47,369 nt of DNA from JACOTV01 sp964445135 (GCA_964445135.1 CAYUJW010000003.1:1-47369), one strand, 5' to 3'; positions 16,075-24,567 are shown, counted from the stretch's first letter. The notes: generated by a model not told the origin, from the letters alone. A program made the numbers and translations.

Positions 16075-16935
16075 CTATTTTGGGCGGGGAGGGGAAATAT
16101 CTGTCATTTTCTGTGCATAATCGTCAGGAAAGAACCATAGCTGATGTTTTGAAATATACTCACTTGTTTTGTGTTTTGCGATGATAAACAGTTGAAATTG
16201 CTTCAATAATTGCTCGATAGTCCCTGGAATTAGGGGCGCTACACGGTTGTTTGAGCGCGGTTTGCTAATAATAATATTTGGGAAGAATTTTTTCACCCAT
16301 CTATTCTCATAGAGGTATCTTTCGTGCATGGCGTGCGCTTGGTGAAGCGTGCGCATGCGAACAACCTCATATGCCATATATTCACTTCGTTTGTGCTTGG
16401 GAACTGCAAGGTGGGACTCCTCAAACCATAGATTTGTGCACACTTTGTCAGGGGCAAAATGCGTAAGTCGTGGTCGTTTTACGCCAAGTAAGTATGCTAA
16501 AGCGACCGCCGCCGCACGAGTTGACCACATTTTGCATGATTGTGTAACGATAAAAAGGTCAATATCATCATTTTTTTGAGCATTGTAGCTTGCAACGGAC
16601 CCACTGAGACCAATAAGGAGCACAAAGGGAAGCTTTGACAAGAGAAACAGATAAGTGTGTGCCCTTTTTTCCTTACATTTTGTATAAAAAAGGCGTTTTT
16701 TGATGCTTTGTTTCGTGATACTATACTGGGGGAGAGTATATCTAGACGGACTGTTACGAAAGGAAATATGGGTGATTATTGACGAATTCTGCATATGTTG
16801 CAAATACGCCTCAAGCTTTCGTTGCGACATGAGAAGAGGAATGTGTGTGTGAAGCTCCTGCAGTGTCGGTGCATAGGAAAAATGTCCAAAATAGGAAAGG
16901 GTGTGAATAGTTGCCGCCTGGGGCGAAGTTTTCAT
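16075..16935 (-). CDS. Nucleotidyltransferase-fold protein with N-terminal winged-helix-like region
   Basis: A 286-residue protein. The central part has the polymerase-beta-type nucleotidyltransferase signature: LIGLSGSVASYNAQ (GS at 112-113) followed by DDIDLFIV with D124 and D126 as the metal-binding pair. The first 70 residues look like a small helical, winged-helix-type domain (TLQELHTHIPLLMSQRKLEAYL). The C-terminal 140 residues are rich in Arg, His and Tyr and are unassigned. Related proteins occur in many CPR genomes next to glycan or sugar genes, but the substrate is unknown. It is predicted soluble. A role as a minimal or antitoxin-like nucleotidyltransferase cannot be excluded. Confidence 0.7.
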   Translation of the reverse strand: MKTSPQAATIHTLSYFGHFSYAPTLQELHTHIPLLMSQRKLEAYLQHMQNSSIITHISFRNSPSRYTLPQYSITKQSIKKRLFYTKCKEKRAHTYLFLLSKLPFVLLIGLSGSVASYNAQKNDDIDLFIVTQSCKMWSTRAAAVALAYLLGVKRPRLTHFAPDKVCTNLWFEESHLAVPKHKRSEYMAYEVVRMRTLHQAHAMHERYLYENRWVKKFFPNIIISKPRSNNRVAPLIPGTIEQLLKQFQLFIIAKHKTSEYISKHQLWFFPDDYAQKMTDISPPRPK

Positions 16936-17019
16936 GCAGTGATTATACAGCGCATTGTTCGATGTACCTGTTGTATTAAGCTTAATTTCAGTCTGCTGGG
17001 CGTATAATTAGCATGATTT

Positions 17020-17694
17020 ATGAAAATACTGGTAATAGAAGATGAAGAGCGTATTGCAAATACCATCAAGCGTGGGTTGGAGCAAGAGGATTGGATTGTT
17101 GAAGCGGTATATCGGGGCGATGATGGGTATGAGCTTGCATTGGAGGGAGCTCATGATGTAATCGTGCTTGATCGAATGCTGCCTGGGATGGATGGTATGG
17201 AAGTCGCTCGAAAGCTCCGCGCTCAGAATGTGAGCACGCCAATACTGATGTTGACCGCAAAAACCATGGTTTCTGATCGTGTAGACGGCTTAAATGGCGG
17301 AGCAGACGATTATTTGCCAAAGCCATTTGCGTTTGAAGAGCTGATTGCACGGATCAAAGCACTGTCGCGAAGGCCTAAAAAACGCCTTAAAACCACCCTA
17401 GAATGCGGTGATATAGTCATTGATACGTCATCTTACAGTGTGCAAAGAAACGGGCAAGAAGTGGCGCTTTCACGCCGAGAATACCTGCTTCTGGAATATT
17501 TGATTCGCAATGCGGGAGTGGTGGTGTCAAAAGATCAAATTATCGATGCCGTGTGGGATTTTGACGCTGATGTGCTCCCAAACACGGTGGAGGCGCACGT
17601 CAAACACCTTCGAAGCAAGATTGAAGATGTCTTTCCCAAGCTGCCCAAGCGCATCCACACGGTTCGCGGGTTTGGGTATAAAATAAGCGGATAG
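17020..17694 (+). CDS. OmpR/PhoB-family response regulator
   Basis: A 224-residue DNA-binding regulator. The receiver domain (1-115) has the acidic pair in VIEDEE, the phospho-acceptor D51 in VIVLDRMLPGMDG, T79 and K101 in YLPKPF. The C-terminal winged helix (about 128-222) ends with the family motif TVRGFGYKI. A TATAAT box ends 11 bases before the ATG. The histidine kinase starts 95 bases downstream on the same strand, so the two form a two-component system. Target genes are unknown. Confidence 0.96.
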   Translation: MKILVIEDEERIANTIKRGLEQEDWIVEAVYRGDDGYELALEGAHDVIVLDRMLPGMDGMEVARKLRAQNVSTPILMLTAKTMVSDRVDGLNGGADDYLPKPFAFEELIARIKALSRRPKKRLKTTLECGDIVIDTSSYSVQRNGQEVALSRREYLLLEYLIRNAGVVVSKDQIIDAVWDFDADVLPNTVEAHVKHLRSKIEDVFPKLPKRIHTVRGFGYKISG

Positions 17695-17789
17695 TTTATG
17701 TGAGCAGTAGCCGACCTTGTATTGAGTTAGTTTTAGATAGTTTAGATATAGAATGATATGGCAATAATTCGCTAATTTTCATTATCCAT

Positions 17790-18809
17790 ATGTTTTTTCA
17801 GGCGAGAATAAAAATAACTGCATGGTACATATTGTTGAGCATGATCATCTCGATCATGTTTTCGGTGGTCGTGTATCAAGCTTTGGTGACTGAGGTGGCT
17901 CGGTTTGATGAGCTGCAGCGGGTGCGAGTGGAGGAGCGGCTTCGTGCGGCAGGCTATACGCTGCCAATTCAGCTTCAACAGCGCCGAGCGATGCATGATG
18001 CTGAGCTCATGGAGGAGACGCGCCTACACATTTTGGGAGTATTGTCTGTCATAAATATCGGCATTCTTATCATTGTTGCGGGCGTGGGATATATGATGGC
18101 TGGAAAGACCCTTGACCCAATACATCAAATGATCATTGAGCAAAATCGATTTATATCCGATGCGTCCCACGAACTCAAAACCCCACTCACATCGCTGCAA
18201 TCGGGTATCGAAGTGTTCTTGCGAGGAAAGAAGCAGACGATTGCACAAGCGCAGGTGCTGCTTCATGAGAATCTCATTGACGTAAAACGACTTCACGAAC
18301 TGACTCGTTCTCTGTTGGAGTTGGCGCAGGCTCCCTCAAATGTGCGAACAGAAAAAAGAGTTGATGTCAAAATGAGCACGATTGTACAAAAAAGTTTACT
18401 GATGATGCGCCGCGCACTCAATGAGAAGAAAATTGTGCTCAAGAAAGAAATTGCTGATGTGTCTTATCGTGCCCATGAGGAAGAATTAGTGCAGCTTATG
18501 AATATTTTGATTGATAATGCGATTAAATATAGTCCACCCAAAAGCACCATAACAATTCAGGTAGAGCGGAAGCGGCGAAATATATATGTGAATGTATCTG
18601 ATGAGGGAATTGGGATAAAAAGTACCGATTTGCCTCACATTTTTGAGCGATTTTATCGCGCAGATAATGCACGCTCGAGAGTCGGAGAGGATGGGGGATA
18701 TGGGCTCGGTTTGGCAATTGCCAAAAGAATAGTGTCGCATTATGGGGGAACCATCGCGGCCGTGAAGCAAGAAAAAGGCGCGCGCTTTGAAGTAGTGCTC
18801 CCCGTGTGA
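17790..18809 (+). CDS. Membrane sensor histidine kinase
   Basis: A 339-residue kinase with two membrane helices (about 12-32 and 82-103) enclosing a short extracellular loop of about 50 residues, so the sensor is small. The phospho-acceptor H127 lies in FISDASHELKTPLTSL. The ATP-binding domain has the N box (NILIDNAIKYSP), the DEGIGI glycine box, the F-box IFERFYR and GYGLGLAIAK. It pairs with the response regulator just upstream. The signal is unknown. It ends with TGA, confirming TGA as a stop codon here. Confidence 0.96.
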   Translation: MFFQARIKITAWYILLSMIISIMFSVVVYQALVTEVARFDELQRVRVEERLRAAGYTLPIQLQQRRAMHDAELMEETRLHILGVLSVINIGILIIVAGVGYMMAGKTLDPIHQMIIEQNRFISDASHELKTPLTSLQSGIEVFLRGKKQTIAQAQVLLHENLIDVKRLHELTRSLLELAQAPSNVRTEKRVDVKMSTIVQKSLLMMRRALNEKKIVLKKEIADVSYRAHEEELVQLMNILIDNAIKYSPPKSTITIQVERKRRNIYVNVSDEGIGIKSTDLPHIFERFYRADNARSRVGEDGGYGLGLAIAKRIVSHYGGTIAAVKQEKGARFEVVLPV

Positions 18810-18970
18810 GCAAACGTGCGTGAGAATTAAGAATGAAGAAGTAAATACGACGGAGTAAATAGTAAAGTGGTAAGTTGTAGCAAAGGCCAATGCAATGTGC
18901 GTGAAACACGTAACCGTCACCTTGTCCGCCCGACGTAACGAGTCTCCTAACCGTTACCGTTTCCTTTGTT

Positions 18971-19014
18971 GTCATTCCCGCGACCCACCTTGTCATTCCC
19001 GCGAAAGCGGGAAT
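18971..19014. repeat. REP-like palindromic repeat (GTCATTCCCGCG family), one full and one half copy
   Basis: The full unit is an 8-base perfect stem ATTCCCGC / GCGGGAAT around a GAAA loop (18995-19014). A half unit GTCATTCCCGCGA lies 20 bases before it at 18971. On the minus strand it encodes the well-known spurious WIPAFAGMT peptide. Elements of this type are found across many bacterial phyla. The 438-base gap 18810-19247 around it has no supported gene. Confidence 0.8.
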
Positions 19015-19168
19015 CCAGTGCCCCCCGTGCCATGTGCAAAATTGCATACCACCAAGCCATATTTTTGTTTGGCGTATTTTTTTCCGTGACTGCCTGTCAC
19101 GGGCGTATGAGTCAAGTCAAAAAAGTACTGCCAAACGGGGAATAACGAATGAATTAATGCGATTCGCA

Positions 19169-19206
19169 ACTTACAAAACCCCAACTTACATACTTACAAA
19201 CTTACA
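19169..19206. repeat. Degenerate short repeat, four ACTTACA units
   Basis: ACTTACA occurs at 19169, 19184, 19192 and 19200, and related CTTAACTACTTAG follows. A similar CTTACCATTTACTAATTAC stretch is found at 24605-24625. These are AT-rich intergenic tracts with no known role. Confidence 0.5.
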
Positions 19207-19247
19207 CACTCTTAACTACTTAGCCAATTAAGTTATACTGGGCAAAT

Positions 19248-19913
19248 ATGCAGCAGGTACGTATTCATGAATCCTGGAAAGAGGTGCTGAAGGAACAATT
19301 TGAACAAGACTACTGGCACAAATTGACTGAAAAAGTAAGAAACTCCTACGTTGCAGGATCGGTATATCCACCACCAAAAGATATTTTTCGTGCATATGAC
19401 TTATGCCCGTTTGATCAAGTCAAGGTGGTCATTGTTGGGCAAGATCCCTATCATGGGCCACGGCAAGCCAATGGACTATGTTTTGCGGTGCATGAAGCAA
19501 TTACATTGCCGCCATCATTGAAAAACATATATAAGGAAATCCAGGCAGATGTTGGAGTTACTCCGCGCTCATCGGGCGACTTGTCACGATGGGCGAGGCA
19601 GGGAGTGCTTTTGTTAAACAGTGTTTTGACCGTTTCAGCGGGCGCGCCAGCATCGCATGCGGGGATCGGTTGGGAGACGTTTACCGATGCAACAATTGAT
19701 GCGCTTAGCAAACACAGAGAACATATTGTGTATATGCTGTGGGGGAAATATGCTCAGAAAAAGGGTGCGCGAATTGACCGATTGCGCAATTTGGTGCTTG
19801 AATCAGCTCATCCATCACCATTTTCTGCAACCTTATTTCATGGGAACCATCACTTCAGTCAGTGCAATGAGTATTTGAGTACACACGCGAAGCAACCGAT
19901 TGATTGGTCATAA
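19248..19913 (+). CDS. ung: Uracil-DNA glycosylase, family 1
   Basis: This base-excision repair enzyme removes uracil from DNA. At 221 residues it matches the family length. The water-activating loop GQDPYHG holds D66, PPSLKNIYKEI is the proline loop region, LLNSVLTV is the uracil-specificity strand, and SAHPSPFSA is the leucine-intercalation region with the catalytic His. It is cytoplasmic and monomeric. TATACT ends eight bases before the ATG. Confidence 0.97.
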   Translation: MQQVRIHESWKEVLKEQFEQDYWHKLTEKVRNSYVAGSVYPPPKDIFRAYDLCPFDQVKVVIVGQDPYHGPRQANGLCFAVHEAITLPPSLKNIYKEIQADVGVTPRSSGDLSRWARQGVLLLNSVLTVSAGAPASHAGIGWETFTDATIDALSKHREHIVYMLWGKYAQKKGARIDRLRNLVLESAHPSPFSATLFHGNHHFSQCNEYLSTHAKQPIDWS

Positions 19914-19942
19914 AAAAACCCAGCCCGTAGAATTGGGCTGGG
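19912..19942 (-). terminator. Rho-independent terminator of the gene at 19975-20460
   Basis: An 8-base perfect stem (CCCAGCCC at 19919-19926, GGGCTGGG at 19935-19942) is followed on the minus strand by seven T residues. The T-run side shows it serves the minus-strand gene, not ung. Confidence 0.85.
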
Positions 19943-19974
19943 CCATGAACCAACATGCGCTTTATGAGCGATAG

Positions 19975-20460
19975 TTATCTGTTTGGACCTCCCCTTACAT
20001 GTCCAAACTTACCACCCATAAAACCAATTTTATCGCTCAATCCTTGCTCAGAAAGCCAGGATTGAAATGAGTCGTGCAAAGCGCGCATTTTTTCGCGTTT
20101 TTGCTCCGGCGTCAGTGCAGTGTCAGCCATGATTGACTCATGTTGAGCTTTCATTTCAGACTGTTTTTTTATGAAAGCAGCTTTTTGTGCTTGAGTAATC
20201 TTGCCATCAGTCACGAGTTTGTCGAGCTTTTCGCTCATATTTTTCTCGTGCTGTTGGCGCTTTGTCTTCCAAATCTCATCAAGTGCCCCTTGCACTTTAG
20301 ATTCAGAAAGACCAAGACGCGAAGCAAGATCCTTGGCAAATGCAGCGTCTTTCATCCCACCTTCATTGCCTCGAGCACTTGCGATTGGCGCCATAATCAT
20401 ACTTCCCCCAATAACTGTGAGCATGATTGCTGGCAGTAGGTATTTGTGTTGTATTTTCAT
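19975..20460 (-). CDS. Secreted small helical protein (Spy/LTxxQ-like layout)
   Basis: A 161-residue protein with a signal peptide (about 1-29, ending ASARG) and a charged all-helical mature part with LTPEQKREKMRALHDSFQ, close to the LTxxQ repeat of Spy/CpxP-type periplasmic chaperones, and a second related ITQAQKAAFIKKQSEM stretch. The C terminus is Gly-rich. I chose the ATG for MKIQHKYLLP because AGGGGGTGAT lies immediately upstream at good spacing; the longer frame would overlap that site. A terminator follows. A chaperone or stress role is only suggested by resemblance. Confidence 0.75.
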   Translation of the reverse strand: MKIQHKYLLPAIMLTVIGGSMIMAPIASARGNEGGMKDAAFAKDLASRLGLSESKVQGALDEIWKTKRQQHEKNMSEKLDKLVTDGKITQAQKAAFIKKQSEMKAQHESIMADTALTPEQKREKMRALHDSFQSWLSEQGLSDKIGFMGGKFGHVRGGPNR

Positions 20461-20553
20461 AAGTATCACCCCCTTTCTATTTGACATAAACCAGTGTAAT
20501 TTGCCTAACTGAAAAGGTGCTGAAGCGAAAGAGGTGAGGGCGATATTCGTGCT

Positions 20554-21056
20554 TTACCAAGCAGCGCCGCCTGGCGTGGATATCTGCCAGGTATATGATG
20601 GTCGTACGGGGTCGTAATACGGGTCTTTGGAGTTACTCATTACGCCTTCTGGGGTGCAATGTGCCATGAGCTTAAAATCGGTCCCATTTGAGTAGTAGAG
20701 GTATCCAGTGTAAGTGGCGTTGCTACAGGGTAGATATGATGCACCGGCACGCGGGTCATTTGGAAGTTTGTCAATGTAGTTTGGTGCAAGTCCTGGAATA
20801 TAGTCGGTGGTGTGCGATCCGTAATTTGATGCCTCTCCCCAATACGATGCGACAGGATATGCGCCATTTGTGGCGTAATACGATTCGAGTGCAATGCGAA
20901 GTGAATGCAAATCTGCTCTTCGCTTTGCGTCACGAGCTGCTTTTTGCGCATTGGTGTAGGAAAAAATACCGACACCTGAAGAACCGAAATGATGGTGATA
21001 ACGACAAGTATTTCAATGAGGGTAAATCCGTGGCGGCGAGCTTTTATCTTGTGCAT
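20554..21056 (-). pseudogene. Type IV pseudopilin (GspG/PilE-like), frameshifted
   Basis: The N-terminal frame starts MHKIKARRHGFTLIEILVV, a perfect class III prepilin leader with the conserved Glu. After TIISVL the pilin-like sequence continues in another frame (VGIFSYTNAQKAARDAKRR, then SLRIALESYYATNGAYP) to a stop at 20554. The join requires one missing base near 20976-20982, between the codon for Leu and the following GGT. Restored, the product is about 167 residues. It may be a genuine pseudogene or a sequencing or assembly error. The downstream frame is intact and free of stops, which favours a recent event or an error. The intact product would be processed by the prepilin peptidase at 2652-3431. 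Confidence 0.8.
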
Positions 21057-21128
21057 ACAATTTATCGTACTCAAGCAATTTTCGGTTGTCAATGAATTGG
21101 GTAGTGCAGATACCATATGATTTTTGTA

Positions 21129-21158
21129 TTGAACAATTGTTCTCCTCGTGCATATAAT
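21129..21158 (+). promoter_or_regulatory. Sigma-70-type promoter of rarA
   Basis: TTGAAC (21129-21134), an 18-base spacer and TATAAT (21153-21158), with the ATG at 21166. The predicted start of transcription is at or next to the start codon. Confidence 0.65.
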
Positions 21159-21165
21159 ATGTGGT

Positions 21166-22314
21166 ATGGAACCACTTGCCTCACGAATACGCCCAACTTC
21201 ATTGGATGAATATATTGGACAGGCACACTTAGTAGGAAAGGGTGTGAATGGACAGGCCTCAGGACCACTTCGCGTGGCGATTGAACAAAAACACCTCTTT
21301 TCATTTATTTTATGGGGCCCGCCCGGAGTTGGGAAAACAACGCTTGCCAAAATCTACGCCCACGCACTTGGCGCAAATTATTATGAACTATCGGCCGTGT
21401 CTGCTGGCAAAGATGACATTCGACGCATTGTCGAACAAACCGGTGAGCTGCTGGGACCACGGGTGTTATTCTTGGATGAAATTCACCGTTTTAACAAAGC
21501 GCAACAAGATTACCTTTTGCCATATGTTGAGTCTGGACAATTGACATTGATTGGGGCAACGACCGAAAACCCAAGTTTTGAAGTCATCCCGGCGCTTTTG
21601 TCTCGATGTCGAGTGTTTGTGCTTGAGGATTTGGGAGCTGAAGACTTGCGTACAATCATCCGTCAAAGTAAGGTCAAAATGGATAAAAAGGCAGCGGATT
21701 GGCTGATTTCCATGTCAGGCGGAGATGCCCGACAAATGCTTGCCATGATCGAAAATACCCTTGGGCTCTATGGGAAAATAACGGCTGAAAATTTGGCTCA
21801 AACGCTGCAATCAAAGTTTCTGCGTTACGATCGAGTGGGGGAGGAGCATTACAACACTATCTCGGCATTTATCAAGTCGATGCGAGCCGGCCAAGCTGAT
21901 GCGGCAATCTACTACATGACACGTATGCTTGAGAGTGGGGAAGACCCGGTGTTTATAGCGCGGCGCATGGTGGTGTTTGCGAGTGAAGATGTGGGGAATG
22001 CTCAGCCGACTGCCTTGGTTGTCGCAAACGCAGTCTTTGATGCAGTGACTAAAATTGGTATGCCAGAATGTGCAATCAATTTATCTCAGGGAGTCATATA
22101 TTTATGTCGCGCTCCCAAAGAGCGAGTGGCATACGACGCCCTGCGAGCTGCCCAGAGTGATGTGGGAAAGCTGGGAAACTTGGCAATACCCAAACATTTA
22201 CGCAATGCCCCAACCAAGTTGATGAAAGAATTAGGCTATGGTGCGGGGTATGAAATGTATGATGAAAAAGACTATCTGCCTGAAAAGTTAAAAGGCAAAA
22301 AGTATGTGAAGTAG
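21166..22314 (+). CDS. rarA: Replication-associated recombination protein A (RarA/MgsA, AAA+ ATPase)
   Basis: A clamp-loader-like AAA+ ATPase acting at stalled replication forks. Walker A WGPPGVGKTTLAK, Walker B VLFLDEIHRFNKAQQD, sensor-1 LIGATTENPSFEV and the C-terminal tetramerisation part (MARRMVVFASEDVG-like, YLCRAPKE) are present in order. I chose the ATG of MEPLASRIRP because the -10 box ends seven bases before it; a longer frame from 21148 would overlap the promoter. The length of 382 residues is slightly below the usual 420-450. Confidence 0.95.
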   Translation: MEPLASRIRPTSLDEYIGQAHLVGKGVNGQASGPLRVAIEQKHLFSFILWGPPGVGKTTLAKIYAHALGANYYELSAVSAGKDDIRRIVEQTGELLGPRVLFLDEIHRFNKAQQDYLLPYVESGQLTLIGATTENPSFEVIPALLSRCRVFVLEDLGAEDLRTIIRQSKVKMDKKAADWLISMSGGDARQMLAMIENTLGLYGKITAENLAQTLQSKFLRYDRVGEEHYNTISAFIKSMRAGQADAAIYYMTRMLESGEDPVFIARRMVVFASEDVGNAQPTALVVANAVFDAVTKIGMPECAINLSQGVIYLCRAPKERVAYDALRAAQSDVGKLGNLAIPKHLRNAPTKLMKELGYGAGYEMYDEKDYLPEKLKGKKYVK

Positions 22315-22462
22315 TCAGTCCTCGTTTGGATATAGTTTAAAAACGACAAGTTCATATACTACATGTGGTTTGGCCTTTTCTCCAAAAACTTTGAACTCAA
22401 GCGCAAATACCTCGATTGCTTTTTATTCATTTTCACGTTTTTAATACCTCTTTGACAAAGCT

Positions 22463-22708
22463 TCATATTTCTAATAATCCATGCTTTTTTACAAATGCAC
22501 GCCCCGATCCGGATTTGAGGTATTTTTCAAAGTTGTATGCAGTGTATTTATTGGAGGATGCAAAGTAAGAGATTAATGTTATTGGTAGTCGATTTTTTGT
22601 CGCTGGAACATATCCTTTATTGTGTCTTTCAATTCTTTCCTTAAGATCTTCACAACAGCCTAAGTAAGTCTTGTTGTCAGAACAACTTAATATATATACA
22701 TAATACAT
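22463..22708 (-). CDS. GIY-YIG nuclease-domain protein (UvrC N-terminal-like, small)
   Basis: An 81-residue single-domain protein. MYYVYILSCSDNKTYLGCCEDLKERIERHNKG... has the GIY-YIG pattern (Y-V-Y and T-Y-L-G) with the catalytic Arg in LKERIERHN and Glu in NFEKYLKSG. I chose the start at MYYVY; the longer frame to 22813 reads through the duplicated tRNA piece and the low-complexity leader. Such solitary GIY-YIG proteins are abundant in CPR genomes. Its position directly downstream of a tRNA with a copied tRNA end suggests mobility. Activity is inferred from conserved residues. Confidence 0.85.
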   Translation of the reverse strand: MYYVYILSCSDNKTYLGCCEDLKERIERHNKGYVPATKNRLPITLISYFASSNKYTAYNFEKYLKSGSGRAFVKKHGLLEI

Positions 22709-22777
22709 AAGCGGACTTCGTCTCGCCGAAGCTTCAAGAAACTCGACTTTGCTCTTTCGAGCTTCGTCGAAGCGAAG

Positions 22778-22795
22778 GCGGAGAGGGGGGGATTC
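22778..22795. repeat. 18-base copy of the tRNA-Ser 3' end
   Basis: These 18 bases are identical to 22891-22908, which is the acceptor and T-arm 3' strand of tRNA-Ser. The copy lies between the tRNA and the GIY-YIG gene, 113 bases from the original and in the same orientation, like an attachment-site duplication. Confidence 0.7.
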
Positions 22796-22891
22796 CCATT
22801 CGACTCGTTTCACTCGCTCAGGATAAACTTCTCATCCCCCCGAACACTCATAGATTTGCTCAGCTCACTTACCGTGAGCTTGTCAAATCTG

Positions 22892-22978
22892 CGGAGAGGG
22901 GGGGATTCGAACCCCCGATATCCTTGCGAATATACTTTCTTAGCAGGAAAGCGCTTTCGGCCACTCAGCCACCTCTCC
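22892..22978 (-). tRNA. tRNA-Ser (anticodon GCU)
   Basis: An 87-base class II tRNA. The acceptor GGAGAGG pairs with CCTCTCC, the D-arm TGGCTGAGTGGCCGAAAGCG has the serine form, the anticodon loop CTGCTAA gives GCU, and a long variable arm and a GGTTCGAATCC T-arm follow. CCA is not encoded. Confidence 0.95.
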
Positions 22979-23094
22979 AGGTGTTGTTTCAGGCATATGC
23001 TGTTTGGCTATGACACTGCTTCAGATGAGGTCGATTTGGACATCTGTTGCCAAGTTTCACAACCGACAAGCACCTGCCGGGATTTCGTACACTG

Positions 23095-23178
23095 TGCCGA
23101 AGAGAGGACTTGAACCTCCACGCCCTTGCGGGCACACGCTTCTGAAGCGTGCGCGTCTGCCAGTTCCGCCACTTCGGC
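23095..23178 (-). tRNA. tRNA-Leu (anticodon CAG)
   Basis: An 84-base class II tRNA. The acceptor GCCGAAG pairs with CTTCGGC, discriminator A; the anticodon loop TTCAGAA gives CAG; the variable arm GCCCGCAAGGGC and the T-arm GGTTCAAGTCC are present. CCA is not encoded. Confidence 0.95.
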
Positions 23179-23226
23179 AACATTGTTTGCACCAGCATCT
23201 ACGGTTATCTCACCCAGATGCTTCTT

Positions 23227-23298
23227 CGTGCGCGTCTGCCCCCGCCTGGCAAGCGCTTGATGCGCAGCATCTGCGGGCAGGAGTTCCGCCACTTCGGC
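23227..23298 (-). pseudogene. 5' tRNA-Leu relic interrupted by a 41-base hairpin-rich insert
   Basis: Two blocks match the intact tRNA-Leu: 17 bases (23282-23298, the 5' acceptor and D-arm) and 14 bases (23227-23240). In the real tRNA they are contiguous; here 41 bases (23241-23281) separate them. The insert holds GATGC-gca-GCATC and CCCGC/GCGGG inverted repeats. No 3' half is seen. The surrounding 23179-23523 region has no other supported gene. Confidence 0.7.
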
Positions 23299-23523
23299 TC
23301 ATCGCGCATGTTCATTTCCTCGCGCGCCTTTCTCACCTTGTTATGCAGGTCATTTGTTGATCCGCAAAAACATTCGGCACTAGTTGGGTACCATTATACC
23401 TGTTTTACCCTAAGAATTTGTATCAAATCGCAAGCTGCAACGAGTAGGTTGCGCATTCATCAAAAGTCGCAAGATAATGTATGAACATTCCATCTCACTG
23501 CCCATGTGGACTACAATAGAGAT

Positions 23524-24567
23524 ATGTATTTGTTGCGAAAACCGCTTGTTGGAGGAGTCATTGCCGCATTGATTTTGGCTTTTGCAATAATACTTCTTCG
23601 CCCGCAACTAGTCACGACACCCATGTCAAAACTCCTTCCATCTCCGACCCCCACAACAGCTCCATTGCTGAAGTACCGCATTGCCCAGCTTCAAGAGCGA
23701 TCCTCCGCGGCAGGACATATTGCAATTGCATCAAAAAAAGAAGACACAGAGGCATTCGCACTCCCGTACCGGTCGCGACTATTCACGTTCACCTCCGATG
23801 GACGGCGCATCAGTGGAAGGTTGACCTTGCCTGCTGAGCCGGGGACATATCCGCTCATCATTATGGTTCGCGGTTATGTGCCGCGCGAGATCTATTACAC
23901 GGGGATCGGCAGCGAGCGCAGTGCAAATTACTTGGCGAGCCATGGATATGTGACACTTGCTCCAGACTTTTTAGGATATGGCGAGTCAGATCCGGGGCCG
24001 GCAGACGGTTTGGAAGATCGATTTGCCACGTATACGACGCTTTTGGACCTGCTGTCAACGACTGACTCATTGCAGGGAGCACTTGATGAGGCAGGTTTTG
24101 AATCTACAACGGTTGATCTATCGCGAACTGGAATTTGGGCACACAGCAATGGGGGGCAGATTGTGCTCACGGTGCTTGCTGCGACAAAACTTCCGATACC
24201 AACCGTGCTTTGGGCGCCCGTTTCCAAGCCATTTCCTTACTCCATTTTGTACTACAGCGACGAGGCGGAGGATGAGGGCTATGGACTGCGACGATTAATT
24301 GCCGACTTTGAAGATACGTATCGCGCAAAAGACTATAGCTTCTCTAATTATTTAGAAAACATCAAAGCCCCAATTCGCATTCACCAAGGGACAGCAGATG
24401 AGTCAATTCCTGTTGCGTGGACTGAGCTTATTACACAAAAACTCACTGATGCTGGAGTTAATGTGCAAACCACCTATTACGCAGATGAAAATCACAATTT
24501 CAATCTGGGGAAATGGGAAGAGGCGATTGCGGCAACTGATGTGTTTTATCAGGAATCATTTAAATAA
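23524..24567 (+). CDS. Membrane-anchored alpha/beta hydrolase (dienelactone hydrolase / prolyl oligopeptidase-like)
   Basis: A 347-residue protein with an N-terminal membrane helix (about 8-26) and an extracellular hydrolase domain. A beta strand pair (LFTFTSDGRRISGRLTLP) leads into the fold; the nucleophile elbow is GIWAHSNGGQ (Ser near 207), the acid lies in GTADESIPV and the His in DENHNFNLG. The family cleaves esters or peptides; substrate unknown. I chose the ATG (MYLLRKPL) because TACAAT ends six bases before it; an upstream GTG frame would overlap that box. Probably faces outward and is tethered by the helix. Confidence 0.85.
   Translation: MYLLRKPLVGGVIAALILAFAIILLRPQLVTTPMSKLLPSPTPTTAPLLKYRIAQLQERSSAAGHIAIASKKEDTEAFALPYRSRLFTFTSDGRRISGRLTLPAEPGTYPLIIMVRGYVPREIYYTGIGSERSANYLASHGYVTLAPDFLGYGESDPGPADGLEDRFATYTTLLDLLSTTDSLQGALDEAGFESTTVDLSRTGIWAHSNGGQIVLTVLAATKLPIPTVLWAPVSKPFPYSILYYSDEAEDEGYGLRRLIADFEDTYRAKDYSFSNYLENIKAPIRIHQGTADESIPVAWTELITQKLTDAGVNVQTTYYADENHNFNLGKWEEAIAATDVFYQESFK

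Noticed and set aside
18523..19047. 174-residue minus-strand ORF containing WIPAFAGMT
   Set aside because: This is the known spurious translation of a REP palindrome and overlaps the histidine kinase gene.
19912..19942. Terminator of ung
   Set aside because: The T-run is only on the minus strand, so the hairpin ends the minus-strand gene at 19975-20460.
20640..21350. 236-residue minus-strand ORF as a complete gene
   Set aside because: Only the part from the prepilin leader to the frameshift is genuine; the first 98 residues are antisense to rarA.
22709..22813. N-terminal extension of the GIY-YIG protein
   Set aside because: It would translate the duplicated tRNA end and a palindromic leader; family similarity begins at MYYVY.
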